Shown here: one piece after another, positions 7,356-13,377 of the stretch | Layout: every line of letters starts with the position of its first letter | Numbering within the stretch: the first letter of the stretch is position 1 | NCBI GenBank assembly: GCA_020853995.1 | Contig: JADYXV010000231.1 | Location: 1 to 15,471 of the forward strand | From: Novosphingobium sp. | Lineage (GTDB): Bacteria; Pseudomonadota; Alphaproteobacteria; Sphingomonadales; Sphingomonadaceae | Length of the DNA: 15,471 bases | Direction: 5' to 3' | Made by a program: the position numbers and the translations under genes | The notes under the pieces: generated by a model | What the model saw: only the letters and a program-made list of their open reading frames with translations | Database searches by the model: none | What the model was told of the DNA's origin: nothing

Positions 7356-8066
7356 TCACAGCCGCCCCCCTTTCCAGACAACGCGGCCAATCAGTTCCAC
7401 ATCCTGCGCCAACCGTTCCATGCGCGGATAGGCCGCATTATCGGAAATGACGCGCAATGTGCCTCCGGGACCGGATTCCAGCCGTTTGACCAGCAGAACA
7501 TCGTCAAGCCGGATGACGTGAATGCCTGCACGCAACGGGCGCGGGGTGCGGTCGACGAGAATTTCATCACCATCGCGCAGCGTCGGCTCCATCGAATCGC
7601 CCTCGACCTCGATTACCGAAAGCATGGCCGGTTCAAGCCCCTGCCCTTTCAGCCAGCGATTGGAAAAGCGCAGACGGCCGGAGGGAATTTCCTCTGCTGC
7701 ATGAGCGCCCGGCCCAGCTGACGCACCGAGCGGCAAACGCGGGATGTCTGCCCATTGCGCCGTCGCCGCGCGTTGGCCCACCGGCGCGGTGAAAGCGCCA
7801 CCCTTTTCAATCACGACCACAGATTCGCGATTGCTCGCGCCAAGCTCTGTTTCACCGACGCCAAAGAATTGGGCCAGCGTGCGCCGGTCATTTTCCTCCA
7901 GCTTGCGCGGGCTACCTTTGCGCACAAATTGCTGAAGATACGTGGTGTTACGCCCGATCAGCGCGGAAAGTGCGGCAAGGCTGACGCCGCGTGCAGCGGC
8001 GAGCGCAACCAGACGCGTGCGCGCTCCGGCATCACCATCTGCTTCTGTGAGGCTTCGTGCATCCAT
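7356..8066 (-). CDS. XRE-S24 repressor with LexA/CI-like self-cleavage domain
   Basis: Predicted repressor of 236 residues. An XRE-type HTH fills about residues 14-77 (SLAALSALIGRNTTYLQQFVRKG), then a linker, then an S24 peptidase domain. The predicted catalytic Ser158 is in VEGDSMEPTLRDGDE and the general-base Lys194 in LLVKRLESG. An Ala117-Gly118 pair in ASAGPG sits where LexA and CI have their scissile bond, 40 residues before the serine. All parts for RecA-stimulated self-cleavage are thus present, though cleavage is an inference. The true LexA has a different N-terminal winged helix, so this is a phage-repressor-type relative. The ATG at 8066 has GGAGGAA six bases upstream, while the longer frame to 8126 would run into the operators. 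Likely regulates itself and the divergent gene pair. Confidence 0.9.
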   Translation of the reverse strand: MDARSLTEADGDAGARTRLVALAAARGVSLAALSALIGRNTTYLQQFVRKGSPRKLEENDRRTLAQFFGVGETELGASNRESVVVIEKGGAFTAPVGQRAATAQWADIPRLPLGASAGPGAHAAEEIPSGRLRFSNRWLKGQGLEPAMLSVIEVEGDSMEPTLRDGDEILVDRTPRPLRAGIHVIRLDDVLLVKRLESGPGGTLRVISDNAAYPRMERLAQDVELIGRVVWKGGRL

Positions 8067-8095
8067 CGGGCGTTCCTCCACTTTCGAAGGACTTT

Positions 8096-8111
8096 TCCTA
8101 GCAATGTAGGA
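8096..8111. promoter_or_regulatory. Inverted repeat, likely operator 1
   Basis: TCCTA (8096-8100), six bases, TAGGA (8107-8111): a perfect five-base dyad 30 bases upstream of the S24 repressor ATG. It uses the same half-site as the second palindrome; the dyad centres are 29 bases apart, nearly three helix turns. The likely ligand is the XRE-S24 repressor. Confidence 0.55.
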
Positions 8112-8112
8112 T

Positions 8113-8141
8113 TTGACCGTAAACATAGGATTTATCCTATT
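8113..8141 (+). promoter_or_regulatory. Candidate rightward promoter of the small HTH gene
   Basis: TTGACC (8113-8118) is a good -35 box; with a 17-base spacer the -10 position would be CCTATT (8136-8141), a weak match. The -35 lies between the two palindromes, and the spacer and -10 are covered by operator 2, the geometry expected of a repressed promoter. A leftward promoter must share this short gap, but I could not place its boxes with confidence. Confidence 0.35.
8125..8140. promoter_or_regulatory. Perfect 16-base palindrome, likely operator 2
   Basis: ATAGGAT (8125-8131), TT, ATCCTAT (8134-8140): a perfect seven-base dyad containing the TAGGA/TCCTA half-sites of operator 1 with a shorter central spacer. 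Its position over the putative rightward promoter suggests repression of the plus-strand genes. This A/T-rich island stands out from the surrounding high-GC coding sequence. Confidence 0.6.
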
Positions 8142-8186
8142 ACGAGTCGTCTCTCATTCATCACGTTACGGAGGGTCAAACAGCCA

Positions 8187-8375
8187 ATGCTCATCCGCAA
8201 AGTCGAAAAATTCATCCAGACGACGGGGATGCCCGTCACCAAGTTTGGCCGCCTTGCCGCGCACGACCCCCGTTTGGTCGGTGATTTGCGCAATGGCCGC
8301 GAACCGCGTTCCGCAATGGTGAAACGCGTGGAACATTTCATGAACACTTTTGGAGAAAACGCCCATGTTGCTTGA
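8187..8375 (+). CDS. Small Cro-like HTH protein
   Basis: Protein of 62 residues, divergent from the S24 repressor. The start is the ATG at 8187, preceded by GGAGG at 8170-8174; the frame extends upstream to 7755, but that part is antisense to the repressor and is not coding. The segment from about residue 14 to 53 (PVTKFGRLAAHDPRLVGDLRNGREPRSAMVKRVEHFM) looks like a short XRE/Cro helix-turn-helix, with LVGDLRNGRE as the likely recognition-helix region. Size and placement recall phage Cro opposite CI, but the resemblance is structural only. Its last bases overlap the next gene by 11, so the two are translationally linked. I believe similar small proteins occur in other sphingomonads, without known function. 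Confidence 0.72.
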   Translation: MLIRKVEKFIQTTGMPVTKFGRLAAHDPRLVGDLRNGREPRSAMVKRVEHFMNTFGENAHVA

Positions 8376-8742
8376 ACCGCGCAGCTTTGAAACGACGTCT
8401 GAAGCCGCAACGACCCCGCCTCCACGCAGGCTTTCTGCCGGTGAACGGCTGCTACGCGAGATACGTGAATTGGCTGGCCCATTGGCGGACGTCATCAGCC
8501 ACGACGAAGCGCCATGGGCCAGCATCACTTTTACCGGAGCACGTCACTCGGTCGTGCTGCGTTTTGCGGGCAGCGATGCTGTGAGTGATGGCGAGCGCTT
8601 CATTGCAGCCCTGCCCGACCATGAATTCCAGTTGCGCAGCAGATTGGTGGCTGATGCCAGCGTTACGCGGGTTGATCACGAGGTTCTGCCTGCGCCGCTG
8701 ATGGAAGTGGAATGCGAATTGTTGCTGCTGGATCAGAATTGA
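8365..8742 (+). CDS. Uncharacterised 125-residue protein coupled to the small HTH gene
   Basis: I do not recognise a family. The protein has a proline- and threonine-rich head (about residues 10-20), a charged helix RRLSAGERLLREIRELAGPLADVI (about 21-44), then alternating beta-like stretches such as WASITFTGARHSVVLRF and a late VECELLLLDQN. It has a single cysteine, no signal peptide and no membrane segment, so it is probably cytoplasmic. I chose the ATG at 8365 over an upstream TTG at 8350 because GGAG at 8352-8355 lies at normal distance before it. It starts inside the end of the HTH gene and would be under the same operator control. Its fold suggests a small alpha/beta ligand- or protein-binding domain, which is a guess. 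Confidence 0.68.
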   Translation: MLLEPRSFETTSEAATTPPPRRLSAGERLLREIRELAGPLADVISHDEAPWASITFTGARHSVVLRFAGSDAVSDGERFIAALPDHEFQLRSRLVADASVTRVDHEVLPAPLMEVECELLLLDQN

Positions 8743-8755
8743 TCTGGAAGGATTG

Positions 8756-8779
8756 CCGGGCGCCTGCGCGGACGCCCGG
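8756..8779. terminator. Stem-loop between convergent transcripts
   Basis: CCGGGCG (8756-8762) pairs perfectly with CGCCCGG (8773-8779) around a 10-base loop, in the 54-base gap between the 125-residue gene (plus) and the cytochrome gene (minus). Only a mixed pyrimidine stretch follows on the plus side and no T-run on the minus side, so it may be a weak two-way terminator for both transcripts. Confidence 0.5.
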
Positions 8780-8796
8780 TCTCCTCTCCAACTGGC

Positions 8797-11700
8797 TTAG
8801 CGATCCATTCGCGACAGCAAGGGTGCAGATTTCGCGCCGACCCACAAGCTCATGTCCACCGCGTTCGAGACGCGGAAGACCTCGCCCTTGGCGTTGAGAA
8901 ACAGCTCTTCCATTTCCTTGCGATTGAACGGGCGGGAGCCAAGCCGTCCGAACACGGCCATCTGCCCGCCGGTTTCATCCACCCCGCGATCCCGGTCCAG
9001 CCCCTTTGACAGCGCGATTGCAGGCGTTGGCGTGCGCGCCCAAGCGATCAGTTCGGGCTTGGGTTCGGGTGAGAAGCCATAGAAATTGGGCTGGCTGGAT
9101 GGCGAGGTGAGTTGCAGCACCTTCATGCCGTTGCGGCCATCGGCAACATAGGCAAACAGCGAGGCGTTGGTGGATGCGACAATCACATCCTCGGCATCAT
9201 TCAACTGCCCGCCCGCCGTATAAGTGGCGTAGATCGATGGCCGCGTAGGTGCGGTAATATCTACGATGACCAGTCCCTGCGATTTTGCCGCGACATAGGC
9301 ATATGTGCGCGAAAGGTAGACGCGGCGCGCATCGGCCAATGGCACGACGACGCCTGCCACCTGCTTTGGCTGGGCAAGGTTGGTGATATCGATCAGTTCA
9401 AGTCCGTTCGCCGTGGTGGCCCAGAGATAGCGGAACTGCACCGCGGTCGCGCGCGGATCACGCAGCGGAACCACCGAGGTGACGCGCGGATCAAGGCAGG
9501 TTTCACCACCCTTCGCCGCGCTAACCTCGCAGGGCTTTTCCGGGCTCCACGGCTTCGTCAGGTGAACCGTGACCAGCGCCTTGTCAGTGACGACATAGGC
9601 ATAATCGCCTGCCAGTGTGATGTGCCGCGCGCTGGTGAGGACGCCATCGGGATTGAACGTGAGGGCGCGGGTGAAGAAGTTGTTGCGAAACTCGCCATCG
9701 GCCAGCGTATCGACATTGACCGCGATCAGGCCTTCGACCGAGTCCGTCACGAACGCATAGCTGTAGATTGGCGAGAATGGCTGTTCCTGATTGATGCCGC
9801 GCAACTCGGGCGAATTGCGGGTGGGTGCAATCGCCTGATTGGTGGGCAGCGCCATGCAAGTGGCGTTGGCGGTTTTCACATGAGTATCATGGCCGAGCGA
9901 GGAGAACGGCGCGGTAACGATGCGTTCGGAGAAGCCCTTGTCACCAATCGCGGCGATATCATAGGCGCGGAAGCCGCCCTTGCCTTCGGCCACGAACATG
10001 TATTCGCCGCGCATTTGCAGGCAGCGCACCGCATCCTTCGTGCCTTCGACCACGTTGGCGAATTGCTCCTGCCCGGTGGTTTCGCCCGACAGCTTGCTGT
10101 CAAACGGTTTGCCGCGCGTCCAGTTTTTCAGCTCGCGCCCGTTCTTGTCGACGTGCTGTTTCCAGTAATCGGGATAGGCATAGCGGTGCAGGTAAGATCC
10201 GATCACGGCCTGGGGTTCATCCCATTCCGTAACACGCACGGCTTCAAACCCGCCGCCGAGGCCGAACCATGCATTCATGCCGACGAAGTTCACGTAATTG
10301 GTGCCGAGCAGCAGCAATTGCGCCATCGTTGCGTTGTTGTCCTCGTCTTGGCTGACGTGGCAATCGGTGCACTGCTTCGTTTCGTTCTTGCGGACAGTGT
10401 GCGGGAAGTGCGGCGCAAAAGCCTGTGACGAATAGCCTATCGAAGAAATCGGCGGTTGCTGCACATAGATGCGTTCGCGGTTGATATTGGTCGATGACAG
10501 TATCAGCGCCGAGGTGGAGCGGATCGGCGCGGTGATCGCCTTGCCCGAAACCGGGTTTCCTGCCGCATCGAACTGAACCGGATCACTGCCCGATGATTTG
10601 TTGCGCTGATGCTTGCCAAGCTGGAACATGTCATCGCGCGCAACCTGCGGATTATACGTCGCGTAATTGCGGGTGTAATCTTCCTCATACTTGTGCGTGG
10701 CCGATTTCCAGTTCGCCTCAATCGGCAAGTGGCAGCCTGCGCAAGATGTGGTCCACGACAAGTGGCAGGTGAAGCAGGCCATATCATCGTCACGGTGGGC
10801 GCGCGCTTCCTTGGCAACGCCGGTGCCAAACTTGTAAACGCCATCATCCGAGGCCGATTTCGCCATCAGCTTGGCGCGGGCGGCCTTGGGATTGAACACC
10901 GGCTTGCCCGCAGCATCCATAGTGCCCTGATAGCGCGCATCGACCGAATCTTTGACGAGGCTGACTTCCCATGAAAGCTTGGGATCGATGATCGAACGCT
11001 GCACCAGAACGCGGCGACCATAAGCCTGATTGAACCATTCAAAGCGGCGCTGGCCATCGGCATTGCGCAGCAGTGCAAGGTTGTTGCCCTTTTCCGGCGC
11101 GGCGAGGTTTGATGTGAGCAGCGTGGGATAAGCATCGGGCGTGCCGTGACAATCCTTGCACCCGATCTCCACCGCGTTGGCCACTTCGCCATAGATCAGC
11201 CCGTTGCCGTGGCTGTCCTGCGCAAAGTGGCAATCGGCGCATTGCATGCCGATTTGCGCATGGATGTCCATCATGTGGACCGCTTTGCCGGGGTTGTCCG
11301 GCCCGGCATCGACGAACTTGCCCTCGCCCGCTTTGCGGAACTTTTCAGGGTCAGCCGGATCGATGATGTGCGCCTTGTCGGTGCCATAGGTGGCCATATC
11401 GCCATCATCATCGAGCAGGTTGCCGCGACGATCGCGCTTCAGGATGGCGCGGAAGTTCCAGCCGTGGCCGTGGTAATCGGCAAACTGGGTGTCTTTGGTC
11501 TGGCTGTTGAGATCATAGACGTTGCGCAGAAATTCGACATCGCGCCACAGCCCGCGCGTAGAAGCGCCTTCGGGATTGCGGTCGAGCACTTCGCGCTGTT
11601 CGTCAATCGTCGGCTGGAACTGCTTTTTGAAGTATTTGGCGTAATCTGCGTCCGACATACCGGCAGGGCGAGGAGCGCGGTTTTCCGGCCCCGGCCACAT

Positions 11701-13377
11701 CGAGTCGGCATCGGATTCATAATCCCACATCGTGTAACCGAGGTAGGAATTGAGGAAGATATTGGGCTGGTGCATGTGGCAGTTCATGCACTGAGCAGTG
11801 GGAATCGCGCGGGTGAAGGCATGGACCAGCGGGTGGCCGCGTTCACGGTCTTGCATGGCGACAGGGCCGGTTGGAGCGTGATCGTCAGTCTGCTTGGCGT
11901 GGCCTTTGCTGTCCAGTCCGGCCAGCGCGTGGGCCGAGGCCTGATCCATCTTCTCATGGTCCATCGTGCCGTGCGGAGCGACGCCTTTGGCCGGTGCATA
12001 GACAAGCTGTTCGGCTGACGAGATCGCGCGGGCGCAATCACCTTCCATGTCTGCCGACTGTTCGGGAACGGTCTTGTCGCCGCCCAGATAGCCGCGCTTG
12101 CCGCCCAGCACGGTGCCCCGCACCTTGTCGTGATGCTCCTGTTTGGCCGCATCGTACGAGCCATAGGCCCCCTTGCGGTGCTGACCTTCGCGCAAAGCGT
12201 TGATCGTGGGGTCTGCCGTGATCGTTTGTCCGTCGCGGCCGCATTTGCCAAAGTTCAGGCTGTGGCGCGGTTCGCGGTCATTGGCATAGATCACATGGCA
12301 GGCAGCACAGCCTGAAGAGCGGTAATCGCCCGGCTGGTCATTCGTGCCCATCTGGTACAGGAACGGGTCATTCAGGCGGGTCTTGTGGATGTTCAGCACC
12401 GGAATCGCCACGCGCAGGCCGGTAGCAGGACCGCGGTTGGACTGCTTCAGATCAGGCCGTCCCGGTTCATCCAGTCGCTGGATCAGGCCGGTGGAATTGG
12501 GTAGGCCGATTTCGGGAAACTGCGGGTTGATCGTGCGACCGCCGTCTTCGAACACGCGGAATACGTCACCGGGCGGAATGGTGTGCCATTTGGGCATGGG
12601 ATACATCACCGGCAGCGCGCCGCGGGCCTTTTCCTGCGGGGTTACCGTGCCCCACATCGGCTTCCCATCGGGGCCGATTTCCTTCGATCCGGATTTGAGC
12701 AGCGCGGGTTCGCCTGCACGGGTAAAGCTTTCACCGAACATGTAATTCTTGAACGGAACGATGCCGTTGTTATAGGCCGCCCCGCCCCACAGCATCGCGC
12801 CGGTGGTCATCAGTGAACGTTCCGACGCCTCGATGATCGACATGTGGCACGCGCCGCACGAATCGCGCGCCACGCGGTAGTCCGAAGGATTCACGAAGCG
12901 GATGAATTCAGGGCTTTCCTTGGCCAGCAAGGCATAGGACCGCTGCGGATTGGCCGAGGATGGCCAGCCCCACGCGACAGGGTATTTCGGCAGAACGTGC
13001 GCGTCTTTCAACGCGCCCATGTATTCCATCGAATTGGCGTTCCACGAACGGTCAGCCACCACTTTGGTATTGCCGCCGTGGCAATCAACACACGTCAGCA
13101 CCACGGCAGGGCTGGCGTGCATCGTGCTGTGATCGCTTTTGGTGTGGCAACTGACGCAGCCGGCATTCTGCTTTTCAACGAAGGCCCATTGCTCTTCCAC
13201 CGTATCGCCCGGCTGGCCACGCGGCGCGGCAGGGGCGCGGGTGTGCATGATCTTCTGCGCGATTTCCTCACCCGAGGCGTAAAGCGCGCTTGGCACCAGC
13301 AGCGCAGCAAGCGCGGCGATGGCCCAGGCCAACGGTAGTTTGCGGATACGGCGCGGAAGTTTCATGGGCTGGGTCAT
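8797..13377 (-). CDS. Large decahaem c-type cytochrome with C-terminal LVIVD beta-propeller
   Basis: Exported protein of 1526 residues. A signal peptide is clear: basic KLPRRIRK, a hydrophobic stretch LAWAIAALAALLVPSA and a likely cut after ALYA near residue 34. Ten CXXCH haem-c motifs start at residues 74, 96, 174, 357, 530, 713, 740, 868, 879 and 1003. Cysteines at 379, 448, 1119, 1174, 1283 and 1294 are not in haem motifs and may form disulfides. From about 1115 to 1430 there are some six LVIVD-like propeller repeats, e.g. GLELIDITNLAQP and GLVIVDITAPTRP. A His/Met-rich insert lies at 465-519. The start chosen is the ATG at 13377, which overlaps the stop of the barrel gene as TGATG; an ATG at 13365 is the alternative. 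Probably an electron-transfer partner of that barrel protein; redox partners are unknown, and a periplasmic enzyme role remains possible. Confidence 0.9.
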   Translation of the reverse strand: MTQPMKLPRRIRKLPLAWAIAALAALLVPSALYASGEEIAQKIMHTRAPAAPRGQPGDTVEEQWAFVEKQNAGCVSCHTKSDHSTMHASPAVVLTCVDCHGGNTKVVADRSWNANSMEYMGALKDAHVLPKYPVAWGWPSSANPQRSYALLAKESPEFIRFVNPSDYRVARDSCGACHMSIIEASERSLMTTGAMLWGGAAYNNGIVPFKNYMFGESFTRAGEPALLKSGSKEIGPDGKPMWGTVTPQEKARGALPVMYPMPKWHTIPPGDVFRVFEDGGRTINPQFPEIGLPNSTGLIQRLDEPGRPDLKQSNRGPATGLRVAIPVLNIHKTRLNDPFLYQMGTNDQPGDYRSSGCAACHVIYANDREPRHSLNFGKCGRDGQTITADPTINALREGQHRKGAYGSYDAAKQEHHDKVRGTVLGGKRGYLGGDKTVPEQSADMEGDCARAISSAEQLVYAPAKGVAPHGTMDHEKMDQASAHALAGLDSKGHAKQTDDHAPTGPVAMQDRERGHPLVHAFTRAIPTAQCMNCHMHQPNIFLNSYLGYTMWDYESDADSMWPGPENRAPRPAGMSDADYAKYFKKQFQPTIDEQREVLDRNPEGASTRGLWRDVEFLRNVYDLNSQTKDTQFADYHGHGWNFRAILKRDRRGNLLDDDGDMATYGTDKAHIIDPADPEKFRKAGEGKFVDAGPDNPGKAVHMMDIHAQIGMQCADCHFAQDSHGNGLIYGEVANAVEIGCKDCHGTPDAYPTLLTSNLAAPEKGNNLALLRNADGQRRFEWFNQAYGRRVLVQRSIIDPKLSWEVSLVKDSVDARYQGTMDAAGKPVFNPKAARAKLMAKSASDDGVYKFGTGVAKEARAHRDDDMACFTCHLSWTTSCAGCHLPIEANWKSATHKYEEDYTRNYATYNPQVARDDMFQLGKHQRNKSSGSDPVQFDAAGNPVSGKAITAPIRSTSALILSSTNINRERIYVQQPPISSIGYSSQAFAPHFPHTVRKNETKQCTDCHVSQDEDNNATMAQLLLLGTNYVNFVGMNAWFGLGGGFEAVRVTEWDEPQAVIGSYLHRYAYPDYWKQHVDKNGRELKNWTRGKPFDSKLSGETTGQEQFANVVEGTKDAVRCLQMRGEYMFVAEGKGGFRAYDIAAIGDKGFSERIVTAPFSSLGHDTHVKTANATCMALPTNQAIAPTRNSPELRGINQEQPFSPIYSYAFVTDSVEGLIAVNVDTLADGEFRNNFFTRALTFNPDGVLTSARHITLAGDYAYVVTDKALVTVHLTKPWSPEKPCEVSAAKGGETCLDPRVTSVVPLRDPRATAVQFRYLWATTANGLELIDITNLAQPKQVAGVVVPLADARRVYLSRTYAYVAAKSQGLVIVDITAPTRPSIYATYTAGGQLNDAEDVIVASTNASLFAYVADGRNGMKVLQLTSPSSQPNFYGFSPEPKPELIAWARTPTPAIALSKGLDRDRGVDETGGQMAVFGRLGSRPFNRKEMEELFLNAKGEVFRVSNAVDMSLWVGAKSAPLLSRMDR

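Noticed and set aside
7356..8066. Reading the S24 protein as the housekeeping LexA
   Set aside because: Its N-terminal DNA-binding part is XRE-like, not the winged helix of LexA; it is better called a CI-type relative.
7755..8186. Upstream extension of the small HTH gene
   Set aside because: Antisense to the S24 repressor and runs through both operators; the ATG at 8187 with GGAGG is the better start.
9112..10428. 438-residue open frame on the plus strand
   Set aside because: Fully antisense to the cytochrome gene; no recognisable domain, and the opposite strand has ten haem motifs, a signal peptide and propeller repeats. A shadow of high-GC codon use.
11146..12018. 290-residue open frame on the plus strand
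   Set aside because: Antisense to the haem-binding part of the cytochrome gene, with no start signal or family pattern.
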